Positions 11,946-27,809 are shown, counted from the first letter of the stretch. The stretch is DNA of 64,000 bases from Ascaris suum (GCA_013433145.1 CM024171.1:7068065-7132064), one strand, 5' to 3'. Program-made: numbers and translations. The notes: generated by a model from the letters alone, not told the origin.

Positions 11946-14664
11946 GTAATGACTGTGTATAACTCACTTGCGTGCGTCATATTCCTTTTCCGCTTTTCAT
12001 CCCTGTAATACTCTCTTAGAAAAGCCAATGTTTATTGGCCTTGTAATTTTACATATGGAACATTATATAGGGATGATTTCTATGCGTATGGTTGATGGAA
12101 AAGGTGTAAAAGCCCTCTCAATTTACACAATATCGCATCGTCTTGGCTTATGTTCATGTCTTTCGTTGTTTTGCTATGATTTTATTGGAATGTTTGACAT
12201 GAGGGTTTACATTCTCCTAGGGCAGTATGCTTTTGAACCATTCTTCTCGAAACAGCTGCAAACTCGTAACAAAAATTTTGATTAAAATGCAGTGAGGAGG
12301 GAGAAGGATTGGTTATAAATAGAGTCCGCATCTATTGCAATGCTTTGATCTTCTGTTGATTTGTTTATCGGTTGAGAAAAACTTGCGATATTTGCGTTAA
12401 ATTTACTAATGTGAGACAACGTTTGTGTTGATATTTATGTAACTTTTTTTACGACCTATTATATATGCACACATTTTTACATCATTAAATATACATAAAT
12501 GTTTAAGATGGCTCATATGAGAGTACAGTTGTACAACAGTTCAGGTCAATGATTTGGTAGGTGTTGTTGCTAGAGCAACCGCTTGCAGCAGTTTTACCTT
12601 CCCACTGAACAGCCTAAGCATGTCTTTTCTTATTGGTCATTGATGCACACGACAGTGCAACTTCGATTTATTATATTTCATGCGGAACTTTAAGATGTTA
12701 TTAGTTATTTATAGATACGCCTTCTAAGCCATTTATTAAGGCGTTAATTTCAGTTTTTTGGGGTATTTACTAAAGTCGCATGCTTACTCATCTGTAAAAT
12801 AACCAACATTATATTTGAGTAATCAAAGTCGTTGTAAGCAGTTTTGTAACACACTTTAGACTACATGCTTATTAATAATATTTAATAGTCATATCTGTCG
12901 TTGGAATTTTTTTTATTCTAGTGGGTTGGAATAAGTTGATTTCCGATAAAACATTTCTTTTCTTTTTTGTCAGAGAAGAAATGAAGAATATATGTTGTGT
13001 ACGTAGTGTTATATTCAGTTGAGAGCTGTATTTAGTGAGAAGATTACCAGTCCTCACCCCTTTGTCGTCGTATGCACATTATTCATTCGATTTTTTAACG
13101 CATTGACAGGGTGGTTCCTATGTGCTTAAGAAAACGCCGTCTATAAGTAAAAATATGAAAAGTGTGGGCAAAAAACTTGATCGTTTCGTTGCTTGTCTTG
13201 ACGAGTGGGGACAGTGTTGACCAGTAATTAATCATGTGAAAGGCAATTTGTCTAGGCTAAAGCAGTTGGAAAAGTATCTCAAAATGCAAATATTTTGTGC
13301 TTCTTCGCTCTCAACCAATGAATTTAAGCATCGCTTTTGTGCATCTTAGTCGGAAATACTTTATTTGTTCCCTTAAATTGTGAAATTGCATCAAGCCACT
13401 GTGTGAATGTATGAAAGCTATAATGAAGTTAACGGAATTAAATGGAACTAGGAAGTTGTAAACCAGCACATGTACGTTATCTCTAATTGATGAAGAAAAA
13501 AATTTTCATTCTTTTTTGTTATTTTCGCTTAATTATCATGCAATCAGATCCCTTTCAAATATTTTTTTGATTACTAATAGTACTGCTTACTGAGTATATA
13601 ATAATAACTCAGTATTTACTAGCTGAAATCAAAGGTCTTTTTTATTTGGTTGAGGTAATGTTGTTCCCACAATGAATTTCAATTCGTCTGTCGTTATCAT
13701 TCATCTCGTTTATTGGGTACATGCTGTGAGCTTTTATTACATTTAGTGTGAATGCTAAAATAACGTAGTTTTTCTAAGATGAACAATTTACTCATTCGCT
13801 TTGAGTCTGTGTGTTTCGCTTTGCGATATTGCTTGTTGCTTGAAAGAGGTGAAGCGAAATATTGCAGAAATAATTCCAGTTATTAATTAACAGAGCGCGA
13901 TTGATCCTTTATTGATATTTATATGTTTTCATATTGTGGAGGTAGTTCTAATATTGCACAGTTCTTCAGTTATTGTTCAATAATAATAAAAATTCATTCT
14001 GATAGTAGCTATTCTAATATTTCAACAAAACATTTAGTTTAATCGATTCATCACATTAAAAAAAAAGTAAATTTAATTTCTTTGATTGGGGAAATCGTTG
14101 AGAAGTACGAAAGAGTTTCTTGAAAATTGTTTAGCATATTTTCTACAAATTTCTTCTGCTGAAAACATTATTTCTTTTCTCCCTCTTTTCACGCATAAGC
14201 TGGAATCTTGAATCGTTGAAGCTGAGAATCATTATTGTAAGAGATGATGGAGTACTGTTTTTTCTGCATGATAAGAAACTGAATATGTCTGTGATTGTGA
14301 TTGCATCATCGGAAACTAGGGAATGGTGGATGGAAAATGCGTAATTGAAGCGGAAATAGGGTAAAGCTGAGCTGTAAGCACTATTCGAATGCGACGTGTA
14401 TGCGATATCTCCGCGATATTGCGTTCCCAATGCTGATCGCTTATTATAGCTGTAATTTACCGGGCATAATTAGATCTACGTTTTCGAGCTTATCCTTCTC
14501 GCTGTTGTTCTTTAGTCCTTTTTTACTGTTCTTAAGCGGTGTTTTGCTTTCAGAGCGATGGAAATTCTTTCATTTTATGTGTTGATTTCAGCCATTATTG
14601 GTAATTCTTGAGATAGCTTCTTCTATGTTCTTTTTATTGTATTGTATTTTTACTACATTTTTTT

Positions 14665-14731
<67 letters not shown>

Positions 14732-17700
14732 GTTCTAATCCATATCAATTCTTCTATTTTGATTTTACTACCAAATTTTCAATATATTATTGTCGACCGC
14801 AATAGATCCTCCCCTTCTCTTCCATTCCTGCTGAAAAAATTACCAGTCTTCTTCATTAAACGCTGGGTTTTTAAAATTACGTGCTTGTAGTAGTATTATG
14901 TACTTACCGTCTAAACTATGTACTTCATAAATTATGGACTTGTAGTATATCCTGTATTCGAACTTCCCTTAATAATTTACTAACATTAATCAATGGGTAC
15001 ATTTAACTACATTAAATAATGAATGAACATTAAGCAACAAGTTACGAGAAACGGTTCTTGAACTCATTGTGCATGAATAGCATAAAATGACTACTGCAAT
15101 GTAATTACTATGACGTGCCAGAAACACTGGTAATAGTGCCAAAAAGCTTCTTTTAGTATATTTAGGAGTCATTATAAGTCATAGTTTTGAGAAACCGTTC
15201 ATAATTTAAATAGCTAACTGGCTCGTTCGTACAGTTTAAAATTTTCCTGCGGCATTATTCCGAAGTCCTATCAAGAAGGCACCGAAATCTACCACTACTG
15301 CTTAGCTGAATCATTCGGTGCCGACAATATTGTATAAGTACTAAGAACAGTGATATTCATTCTATCATTTTCTTCGAATAGATAGCCTCGTTCTTTTTGG
15401 ATACGCCGATAAAGTGACGCTGTTTTATTCTCATTCGTTTAGGTGTGTTTGTACACATGAATATGTTAATAAATGTGTGTCTATGTATGTGTTGTAGAAA
15501 TGGACAGAGTTGTGTAGCCGTATATGTCGACTTTCGTTTTCCATGATAAAACTTTGGGTTCAAATGCCATTTCATTAAAACAAATGGCAAAATTTTATCG
15601 CAATCTCTTTTCCTTTTAATTGCGATGCTTTATTTTGCGTTCGCTTTATTTACGTTTTCCAAAATTGTTTTGTATTATGAAATTTCCACTACATCATTTA
15701 ATTTCAATTTTCAGCTCTGTTAGAGGCGCGGTTAATTACTCTATACTTCAATAATAATGCTCAGAAAATACTGCAAATTTTTTTAAAATAAATCTTTACT
15801 AAAGTAAATGCATCAGTGACATTGCTTAAAAAGGGAAAGAGCATTTAAAGATGCACCTTTGACCACCTTTAGCTGCATTCATGTCTTTAAAAGATTGGAA
15901 TACGAATCGAAACAGGATGTTATCATTTGATGATATTCATGTAGGAGCATACCAATTTGATCCAACAAAAGAGCGTTGAATAATCGAACATCTGAAGTGA
16001 CGGTCGTCTCGTCGGTTTGTTTGCTCTTTTTTCTTCGCCAACTTAGGAATTGCACGTACCGGCATTCAGATCAACGTTGCATACCCTTCCAGTGATAACG
16101 TTTAGTATGGGCATTTTTTGCATGTTCATTCTCTTGTTTTTTATGTTTTACCCTCCTCTCCTCCCTTCCTTCTAATCTGACTTTAGTAAAAGACTATTGT
16201 TTAATTCCTAAAGCTAAAGTGATACAAATATAGATTAGATATGGGGGTATTCTTTAACTGCCCTGAAAAGCAGAACCACTTCAACCAAATAAATAAACCT
16301 TTTTCGTCTGCCGCCATTTATTCGGGGGGGGGGGGGGGGGGGGGGAGGAGAGATGTAACAAATTTCAGTACTTCTTTTTACCTCCATCAATTTAGCGCAG
16401 AGTTTGGGGGTTTGATGTGATTGTGGTGGAACAAGACAACGTGGTGTGTTTCTTAAGCCTGCGGATGAGTTTTAATCGTTTTTATGGCGCCTCAAAGCAC
16501 TTCGCCCTTTTCGCATCTGCACGACTCCTCTGCTGCCGCTAACCGCCGCACTACAGAGCGTTTTTTTTTTCATGTATGAATTACATTCAGATTGTCATCG
16601 CTTTTCGTGATTTTTCTTGTTGCGCGAAACCGAAATATGATAGCTTTTATTTAAGTGCTAAAAATGATTGCTTGAAGCAAATAATGGAATGTTGATTGGA
16701 TGAGTAGATAGACCGAGAAGGAGGGGGGGGGGGGGGGGGGCGATGGGGAGAGTGATAGTGAATTGTTCGTATTTCTGCACGCGGCTAGAAATCATTAGTG
16801 CATCTTCATTATGGAAAGTGATAAATATTTGGCGAGCACTTTTTGAGCATTTCAGTTCTACGCCTCATCTCTTGTTAGTAAATTTAGGGGTTTTCTCTTG
16901 TGTGCAATTCGATTCCCTTTCCGCCGAGTGTTTTCGATTTCTGGATGTTAAAAAAGGCCGTTCGAGAGTAGTAAAGGGAAATCTCTTGGATGAGTTCTCT
17001 TGAAAAAGAGCCAAGTCTTGATTTTTGGCTTACATGTGAGTGCTTATGGTTTTCTTCATCTAACTTGCTTCTCTTGATTTGATATAAGAGAAATTTTGAA
17101 ACACTGCTGCTGAAAATATTCAACAAAAGCTTTGTCGATTCTAAACTGGCTACACAGCATTTTGAAACTTATAATCCATTAAGATTTTAGTAAGATTTTG
17201 TAACCTGTAAAGATCTCAGTGAGATCCTTCTTTATGGAATTCAGTCATTGACATTCGACATCAGATCTTTTTCGAGGAATTATTACTGCAATTGCGTTCG
17301 TTGCAAAAGTGCAATCAACAGCAATTGTTTTGCAATGGTAGTTTGCACAAAAATTTTGCACCAAATTTTGCACTAATTTTTCGCGCATTAATTATTTCTT
17401 CTCTTCGTATAGGACAATTGCAATGAAGACCTTCTTTAAGGAGGGAGGGAAGAATCTTTAAGGTGTGAAAATGATGACAATGACAACAAAAGTATACTTT
17501 ATGGAACGCGTTACATTGAAAAGCATGCGAACTGCTTGTGCTTATTGGCCTATTCAAAACAGAGCTGATTCATTGTGATGCTTGCAAGTGCATCCCTTTC
17601 GGAACTGTCCACCACCGTAAATGATTCGTATTTGTGGCCGTCTTCATATATTCAAGGTTTATTTCATAGTTCCTTGAACACTTTATTGTGGGCCACCTCA

Positions 17701-20700
17701 GCGCTTCACTTATTAAACGTTATGGTGTTTAGCTGTTTAAGCATCATAGATCCTGTAGTTGTAATTATATATCCTATTTCCAAAGGAAATATTTTATCGG
17801 ATTGGACTCTTTTGTTTTTCTTGCTTATGCGTTTACCTGTATTGCGGATGTTATATCAGTCAAATTTTTAGAATAATCCGAAAAGACGTGAATATTTTCT
17901 CTTTTTGTTTAATTGATTAGTCGGGTTCTATGGTTTATGTCTTGAGTTTTTGGGAAAAGTAGTGTAGGCCTATTCTTAAGAAATATGGCGCAATGACTTC
18001 ACCCAGGAAAATTTTCCGCAACTTGAATCCTAATGTGTAACCAAATCACCTGCTTTCTTATTTGGCGTTTTGGTGAGTGCGAATTCAAATAAATGAAAAA
18101 TGAAGTGATAATCAAAGTTCGTAGAACGAACGTGTAAAATTTCATCGCAAACGATAAGACGTTTGCCTGTTGCAAGCATTATGAAGCGTTTTGATAAGAA
18201 AGCCCCTTGATGAGTGTAGTTCTTAATCACTCCACCTCTTCCTTTACCTGCGTACAGGCTCACTTGACAGCTGTTTATTATTTGTTAACTGCTGTCTCTT
18301 GCCGCCTTCCTGTCTATGCATAATGGAGTGCTTATTCCATAGGATGTGATAGATTTTACCGCATGGATGTCTTCTGTCTACTTCCTCTTGCTTCATAACA
18401 ACCTCAGCCATGCCAGAAAGGAAGTTTATGTCGCATAGTAACCAAACGAAACCATTGAATGCTTTGGTAATGAATGTTTACTTTGTGCTTGGCTCGAAAA
18501 GCGTTGTCTTGTTGGCGAAAGCTTTTGTTAGGATTTCTTAGCTTGCTTTCGTCCTGAAGGCTGTTGATGCTTTGCACAAGATTGATTTCTAAGTATGAGG
18601 CGCAGTGCTCTCATTTCAAGCATCTAATTTTAAATTAAGGCTTAAAGGATCAGATGTTGCGAAGTTATAACTAGGCATCAATTTCTTAGATTTCGAAAGG
18701 GTTCCACGACCAAATGCGATGGATCGTCCTTCGCACAGAACTCTATCAACAGCCGGTAAGCCCCAGCTGTAGATAGAGTTCTCATTGCTTGAAGCCTTGA
18801 TCCACCTTTTTGATAACCTCGTTCGTCCATGCTCTGTATAAAGATTTTGATATGGAAATAGTATGTTCTGGCTGACGACATCGTTCACTGTGTACTGTGT
18901 GTAACTGGCAGCTGTCTAATCAGCCTCGCAATGAAACAAAACATTTTGCGTTCGGCGTATCTGCGGACAATTTCATCGCCCATAAAGGGCTAATAATGAG
19001 GATGGCATATAATTTGGTTTGGCCACGCTCATCCTGTCCTTTTACTTCAATGAATTTTCTTGCCCCTGTTAGTCCAGTAAACTTCAGCATTCCTTAGCTT
19101 CTGCAGAAGACCCTGATTTCGAAGAACAAGTTTGTTCCAGAAATATAAATGAACATGCATAAAAGTCTCGAAACGCTTGCAGTACGATTATGGCTTGTCG
19201 ATCAGCCCTCTTGGCTTATGTTGGAGATACAAGGCGTTAATAGTTCCGCTCAAATAAATACATTTAACTGTTGGCGGTAACAAATTTTTCACAAAAATTT
19301 CGAAGTTGTTTCATCGCTGCCAATTTTGTTATTCAAAAGCAGCGGAATCTTGCATTTTGTTGCAATTCGCAGAAAAATACATGAGACTATTCGTTTTTTG
19401 CATTTGAGAATTATTTCGCCAAACCAAATGTGTTTTAGCATTACACTAAACATTTTTGTGTCATCATATGGAGTGCCCACTATTTGTTTGATCCCAACTA
19501 TTAAATAGTGCACTCCAACCCTGTTCACAGCTACTTACCCGTTCATGGATTTCAACTTGATATTCACAGAAATTACAGCTACGAAATTTTTTGGGTATGA
19601 TTTGCACTTTGGGTAGGTCGATTTCCTCTACCATCTGTGGAATTGTTGCGAGTTTCTGAATTAGTTAATAACTAATTCAGAAATAGCTTTAAAATTTGCA
19701 GGCGATTTATTGCAGCAAGCTAAATTTTTTAAATGGTCAAGTCGGAAAAGCGATTCCTTTCCACAAGATCTGCAAGAGCGATTGTTTCAGTTTTGCATTG
19801 TTTGCCGGTTTGCATATTCGTTGACAAATTATGCATTAAGAATGTAAACATTGATGACAAACAAGGATTACAAAAACATATATCGAGTCAGCATCACAGT
19901 CGCGCTTTTCTAGTATATGTCAGTCTCCGCTTCTTTGAGGTTATAAGATTTTAAAGCATGATATGATGCTAGATTAGCACGCACTTTCGCTGATTCGTAT
20001 TGGGAATTGTCTGCGTTCCTTTATCTCATTTTTTTTTTGTATTTTTTTAATCAGCCGTAATATTGAAACAGTGACCCGAAGACTGAGTCTCACCATCAGA
20101 TGTTATAGAAGGTGGGAACTTTAAGAGCAGAGTCGATTATCAAACAAAAGAGTTTTTCTTTGTAAGTGGTGTATTTCGATAAGAGCATTTGTAGTTATCT
20201 TTTAATGCGAATTCCTTTCTTTTGAAGTCGTTGTTCAGCTCACATTTTACGCATTCATTTTTGAATTATCGCCATTTCAGTTTTACTTCGCAATCGTTAT
20301 TAACAACGGCAACGTAGTCGCACCAGTTTTAAGGATGATATGAAAACTCATTTCAGCTGTCTTCTTCTTTGCTTTCTCCTTTCTTTTATCTCTTCTCTTT
20401 TTTATCCTAAAACTGTATGATATCTGGTAATTTGAGTGGTAAAATTAGTTGCTAAAAATATTTTTACATATTTTATCATTACTCGTTTCATTTCGTAATA
20501 AATCTCTTATAGGGGTTTGATCCACCAGCGATGGACCATAAGAGACAGTGCCAATGTAAGATATTGCTGCTGGATGGTACCGATATGAACATCACTGTCT
20601 CGGTTGGTTTTTTCCTTGTTTGATTTTCCCTTTAATCTCGCAAGAAATCTTGCGAGAAACAGTTTTATTGCACTCATTTCTTTTCAGCATTCATCATGAA

Positions 20701-23700
20701 CATTCATTGAGCCCTCCTGTTTACTCTGAAAGTCATTGTGAATAGTGATGGTCTCTTTGAGGCAAAAATGAAACTTTTTCTGCTTTCGGTTTTCGATTCG
20801 CATCACTCTTTCCTAGTTCTTTACCTTCGATATTTTTTTATAGTTTTACTGAATAAAATGTAACATAATGAGCTATGAAATAATCAATGCGAAAAAGCAA
20901 AAATTACGAGGGACTTCTTTAACACCGCCTTCTCGTTGCGTTCTCTCTTTGCATGTTCTCTTCTCATTTATCTCACACTATTATCTTTTCTTCAGTTATT
21001 ACTTATTGTTATGTCGAGAGTATATTATTTCTTTTTATTGCATTTTGTAATGTATTGCACTCTCCGCAATTTGGGGAGCATCTTGTGGAAAAATTTGGTG
21101 TATATTATGAAACGTGTATTTTTAATTGACCGAGTTCTAGAAGAATGCCAGTGGTCAAGAAGTATACGACCAAGTATTTTACTCTTTGGATCTCGAAGAA
21201 CGCGATTATTTCGGACTTTTGTTCATGGATCATTATCATGTGCAGGTATTCTCTTCTGATCCAAGCGCGGCTTTATTTTACGTTTTATTCTGTCAGACAT
21301 ACGTTTTTAGAAGTTTTTATTAATTAAAATAAAGTGCTGCATCCATGTAGGACTATTTGAAGTCATTTTGCGATCATTAAACATGATAAGGCGACATGAA
21401 AAAAAACGCCATACAGGTACGGTCTTCTGAGAATATTTGGAAGAAGTGGAGAAGAGATATTCCCTTGACTCGTTTCAATTAAACCATTTTAATCAATTAC
21501 TTCCGGTTTTTCCACAATCCTTTTAATAAGCAATTTTCGCAATGCAGCCATTTTTTGGTGTTGATGCAAACTTGAGCAATTCATATTTTTCAGACTATAG
21601 TTATCGGTGTTCGTTATACCATAGAATGTTTTGAGACTGCTTTGCACTTAACACGGCTGATGTAAGTTTGCAGCATTGGTTGGATCCAATGAAGAAGGTA
21701 AGCAAGCAAGTGCCTATTGGTCCGCCGTATACATTTCGATTCAACGTGAAGTTCTTTTCAAGCGAACCGAGTAATCTTCACGAAGAATTAACAAGGTTTT
21801 CTCTACCTTCTGGAAAATTTGCATGTTTGCCTCAACCTGTTGAAGTAGGTAGCAGGTTATAGAGCGAAGGTCGTGCAGTGTTCGTCAACATTGTTGGCAT
21901 TAAAATATGTTATTTTTCAGCTATTTTTTTCAGTATTTTTGTCTTTATTTGCCCTAAGACTTCATCTAGGCCGCATCATCCGTCTAGTCTCACTTTTCCA
22001 CCCAGGAATTTCCAAAAGTTGTCCAGCTCTTCCGCTTCTGGAAACTTCTCCGTCATCCATCAAAGCAGCAGGAGCGGCGATTTTCAAATATTCAGTTTGT
22101 TTTCTCAGTGTATAAACCTAGGCTTTGCTAAATTCTGCAACGAAAAGTAGCACCAGAATCAAGGTTTATAATCGGGGAAGAGGGGGGAGAAATGAAATAT
22201 TCAAACAGTGTTGTTGCGCGAGGAATTTTTTAACTCCTGCCAACTTAACCAAATGGGCCTATCATCAGCAAAAGTTTGAAGATATGTTTTTCTCGTATGC
22301 AACAACTGAACAAAGCTCCATCAGTAATTTACAGCTTTAGTGTGCCATTTCCTTCTCTTCGTCCTACTCCTGTGTTTCTGCCCAACATGCATCTCGCAAG
22401 CTCCACTTCAGAGTGAACGCATTATATCTTCCATGGCCTCTTTTCGAGAAAATGCTTCTTTGCGTGTTCACAGCCGACTGTTTGCAATACTGGGTTTAAA
22501 AGTAATGTTCCTGAGTGTAGCGTCAAAAAACATGTCCACGTTTATTTTGCACATCCATTAGAAATTAACTGATTTTGCTGGTTTCCTGTAAAGTTTGAAA
22601 GAATACTGTTTGAAAGAAGGTTCAAAAATCAAAGTGATACGTCAGTTTCTTGCAGAGTCAAGCTTAATAGGGCATTATTACTTATTGGATGAAGTATAAG
22701 ACACTCTTGTATTCAGGTACCAGTTTTTCCTGCAGCTGAAGCAAGACATTCAAACGGGAAAATTGGAATGCCCGAAGGATACCGCCATTGAATTGGCCGC
22801 GCTTGCATTACAATGTAAATTTCACTTGTTTCTCGTAAAGTTCTCGCAAAAAGATTTTTATGAGCGATTGCGTTGAGCTGTAATCGGCACTAACAGCGTG
22901 TACGAGAAGGCACCCATTGGGTGAGGCACACGGACATGTTTTGTTTTGACAAGATTGCGTCACAGTCGCAATTATTACGAATATTTTCTTACGCGGATTA
23001 TTAATAAATCATTTGTTTTTGTTTTTTCAATCACCTCTGTTTCTGACAAGAATTTTGTTGCAAATTTTTCTTTTCTTTCTGAAGCTTTCACACGGTTAAT
23101 ATCTTTAAAGATCATGTAGGTTATGTTCTGGTAATGTGTTCATAGATGACCGCCATGGACGCGCTTTCCGACGAGATTATGAAGCATAGTAAAAGGAAAC
23201 TTTTCTAATAGGTCGAATAGCTTTCCTCATCAATGAACAAAGATTGGGAATACTTTTTGTTTATTTTACATGCACCATTGTTTTTTTTTCACTTGTACAG
23301 ATTATGATTATATAGTTGACTGTCTTTTAAATGATTGTATTGCTATAAATTAAAAAAGTATTTTATGAAATAGAAGCTTAAGTAAACGGATCCATAACCA
23401 CCTCATTGAGAGCAAGTGACTCACTTAAATTCCTTTATTATATTTTGGAAAGAAAAACTCCGTTGTTTATACATTTATATGAGAGGTGTAAGCGGGATGG
23501 GCAACGTTTCTGGGAGCATCCGAGCACTCGCAATGTTTTCAAATACGTACGTGATTTTAGCGGAATTCGGTGATTACAACCCAAATGAACACAGTGCGGC
23601 GTTCGTTTCCGAGTTCCGTTTTCATCCCGAGCAAGACGAAGAAATGGAAATCGCTATCCTCCAAAAATACATCACTTGCAGGTTCAGTTTTTGATCGCAA

Positions 23701-26700
23701 ATAATCGAGCACTTTTTTTTTGCGAAATGGTGAATGCACATCTAGCGGAATATACACAGCAGGTATGCAAAACTATAGTTTATCGCAACAAAAAAGTTTT
23801 ACGCTCATTTAACGTGCTTTTGCAAATAAAAGTACATTATGGCAGCATCGTGCTTGTGCGCGTTTGTTTGTGCATGCGCACTTGTTGATCTATCCGACAG
23901 TTTCACCTCGTAAACCACGAAGCTACAATTACTAATCATTACAAATCACAAATTACAATTACAAGCATAAAAAGAACTGCTGGATGTAAGTTCGCCGTAG
24001 GATGGCCATGTATAGTTTATGTCACTTTTATCTATCAATTTTGGAAAAAATATTTAGATACATGGCGTTGGTAAAACTTGCATTCATTTTACACTGATGG
24101 GATATTCATTACCCACTACACCCGTGATAGAAGAAGGAATCTTTGTAGAGGATTCTAGCTAATGCATTTCCATAAAAATATAAACGCCACTCTTCCTTGT
24201 TTTATTATTTGTTGCTAGCTAATGAAACTGGTTTCTCCGGTGAGCGAGATGCATAAGACCGTGCCAGGTAAACTAGCACATATGTGAGTTTACTTCTGTT
24301 CTCGGTAGCATGGGATAACTGTTTTTATTCGAAGTAACTAACGAATATTCGTACTTTTAATTTTACTGTTACTTTTGTTGTCTATTTTATCAAAGCTGCT
24401 AAGGTGCTCACTCGCAGTTTTCATTTACAGAGGACAATCTCCGGCCACCGCTGAGTTAAACTATCTAAACAAAGCGAAATGGATTGAACTTTATGGTGTT
24501 GACATGCACATAGTTGAAGGCAAGGATGGCAACACCTACAGGTTCCTTGATTTGCTTGCTCGGTTTTATTGCTGCCTCCGTGCTGTCATCGAAGCTGAGT
24601 TTGGTCTAGCTGATAGACAAGGATTTGCAGTGGTTCTTGGAAGATGGGCGTTTGATCCTTGAATTTCTTTGTCACATTTATTTGGGGCAAACTGCTTGCG
24701 CTTTAAGCCGAATGACTTGTGATAAAGCGATTGCTTACTTGCTACTCGCGATTTATACAAAATTTTGATGAAACATACGAACACAGCGTATAACATGTTC
24801 GTTTTCAGTGAATCTTCATTCCAAATTTAAATGGAACAAAATGACTTTTTCAAAAAGACGGACTGCTACGAATCGCATGTGGTCATTTTCCACAAATTCA
24901 TCCCGATTAATGCGCGTGCGCATAGAGTCCACTCAAATGTCTGTCCACTGCATGAGACAGCGAACTTCGATTTGGGACCATTTTCCTCTGGCCGTTTTTA
25001 TCGTTTCCTCTGAAAGTGAAGCCTTTCTCATGATCCTCTTTCCGTTTATGCGAGTTGTTTTCCTTACTAATGATCGCTCAAAGAATAGCAGCCTTAAAGG
25101 AAACTTGAACATAATGCTCAAATGCGTTTTTTAATTTCCAACAATCTTATGGCAACTGACTAAATGGTCAGATGATATAGAAATGAACTTTGCAAGGGTT
25201 GTGTCAGTTGGGTAATTGAGACACACGTGCAGACAAACGCATAACGATAATTGTTAATATTAGGTTAGTTGTATTAATATTATAAAGAGCCGTTTTGATG
25301 TTTGGAATGCGTACGCACTGAATGAGGTGAACTAATCGAAATTGTTGCATTAGCCATGAGCAGTGAATCCATCGCAGCTGGACTGGTTTTCTGCATGATC
25401 ATCCAGCTAGAATCCGTTGTTTGAATCCAACTCAGTAAATCTGTTGTTTTCGGGGGAATCCAAGGGCATTTTAAAAGCGCCTGATGTTAAGGTTGGGATT
25501 GACGCCAACAGGAACGCTTGTTTTCGATGGGAATCAAAAGATTGGTCTCTTCTTCTGGGAAAAAATCCAGCGACTCGACTTCAAGAACAAGAAGCTCACT
25601 CTGGTCGTGGAAGAAGACGCCGATCAGACTGTACGTTTCGGTTTCTTCATTGTAGTTTACATTTTCAAAATGATCTTTAAGTGACCTTTCGAAAGTGGTA
25701 GTCATCATTACTTCGACGGGTAAAGACTCACTGCGGCGAACAGTCTGGGTTGGTAATGATAGACTCTGGAGTGGCATATTGCTGTAGTGGTCGGATAAGT
25801 TTTGCAGTGTCTGTTTAGTAGAGAAAAGTCTAATCGTTGTTTCTTCCTATTGTCGCTTGCAAATCTAAGCGTCAAAAGCGATGTCACGAAGCTACAATAC
25901 TTAGGAACCGCTCCACTCACTGCTCTGAACAGTTGCCGTCATTGCTTCTGATCACCACCCACATCGTTACTATATCAGTTACTTTGAACTATTGTGTCTT
26001 CTGAATTATTGAACTGAATTCAACTATAAGTAAATAAGCGGCTTGATTTGTTGAAGCCGGAATTATTTCAGAGCAGTCAAGTGCAGTTGCATACTTTTGT
26101 GTTCAATCTGTCATCACACAAGGCTTGCAAACATCTTTGGAAGTGCGCTATCGAATATCATACCTTCTTCCGGTTGAAGTTCCATCAAGCCAAACAGCGC
26201 AAGGGAGCGCAGTTCTTCCGTCTTGGAAGTACATTCAAATATCGGTTGGCTTTTTTTGCTCATTGTGGCAACAGTTGGGCCAATGACTGTATGTCTTTTA
26301 TTAGATGCTTTTAGCTTGCTTTCAGCATAAGATGCAATGTAGAGTCTGTCATTCGGAAATCCAGGGCGCGCTGCTCCCACATCTCTCGATTGAGTCGATG
26401 GTCGCTAAGCGCGGAAAATTGATCTCGGAATCTCACATGTTTAGGACCTTTCAGCCTACTGCAGGCATGGCCTTTAAGGCGGTTATGGGGAACTTATCTT
26501 GTCCGATGAAGGGCTAAACTTCAACCTTCAAAATAGCATCTACACGATTAGCGATTTAATCATTGAAGTATTTGTTTGCTGAGAACGATAATGGAAGAGT
26601 GTTGCTGTTTTGTAATTGTGCTTTCATTGTTAGTGCATAACACTGATAGAAGTGCTTAGCGGTGAATTACAGTGGACGAACGGAATATGAGAATGTGCAC

Positions 26701-27809
26701 AAGGATGGTGGTAGACTATCGAGGCGTCAGTCAAGCACATTCGAAAGACGTCCTTCACAACGTTACGGACCACGACAATCGCTCGTTAATCGACGTGAAC
26801 AGGCTCGAAATGAAATCAAACAACAAGTTTCTTCTCTTTGGTTTAGATCAGATTAGCTTTTGCTTCTCCCGTGGTTTTTTAACCGTGAAGATAATACGAA
26901 ATATGCGTTCTGCGAAGTTGTTCTAATACCTTTCGCTATTTACCTTCCGATCGCAAGCGTTACCACAATGGCCAGAAAATGGCGACATTATCACTTACTA
27001 AAAGCCTGCAACACTTCTGTAATCTACCAGATTTCCGAGAATCCAACATACATGCATGAAGCCAGTACCCACTTTATTGATGACCGTACTCATGTTGGAC
27101 GTTTTACATGCCATTGCATGTTGTGAGAGTGGTTAGAACCGCAATCCTGATCATTTGCTTCAGCTACCATGGGACTTTTTGATGATTTTTTTGTTCGATT
27201 TGTCTTATGATACTCGTTTTCCAATATTCAAACATATGGATATAAGCATATGGCAGTGTCTTCTTACGACGTGCCGAAAATTTTGCATATGTTTTGCAAC
27301 AAGCCAGTTTGCATTTAACTTTGCTGAGATGACAAGACATGTTTTTTTTTCCTTTTCTATTTGAAGATTTACGCGGGTGGTGTAAATAAAAACATTCATG
27401 TTTAGCATTTTTGGGTAAGGTGTGAAATTGTTTGGTATAATGAGTGCACTGTAGAAGCGCATATCTTACAAGTCGTTATGATACACTTTCCACATACTGA
27501 TTATAAGTTAATCTTCATGTGCTTGTTAAACTGAGCCAGCATACGAATTGTTTCTCTCATAAGGTTGTCAATTTGAAGGTGGCTGCTGCAGCTGGGTTGC
27601 CAGTACCAGATTTGGTCACTATACCCGAATCACCACCAGTGTGTGCAGAGTAAGATGATTCCGCTTAAAGTCACTGATATCATTTTCGTAGTCTTTTCTT
27701 TGTTTTCTTTTAATCGCTTGAACAGTGATTCTTGTTTTCTTTTTTGCTTCTTGCTCCATGTAAACGAGCAATGCTGCAAGAACAATTGATCTTTTCCTGC
27801 TTATGCACC

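Larger units (their letters stand above)
11946..20512 (+). other. FERM gene intron 1 (8.6 kb)
   Basis: This is the longest intron of the gene. It holds a TA tract (14668-14727), two poly-G tracts (16324-16345 and 16723-16740), a perfect short palindrome (19653-19683) and a somewhat GC-richer stretch at about 18600-18900 in which two minus frames stay open for 67 and 90 codons. No further FERM exon was found in it. Confidence 0.6.

Noticed and set aside
21874..22150. Open plus-strand frames of 80-90 codons in FERM intron 4
   Set aside because: They lie between well-supported exons 4 and 5, which join in phase without them.
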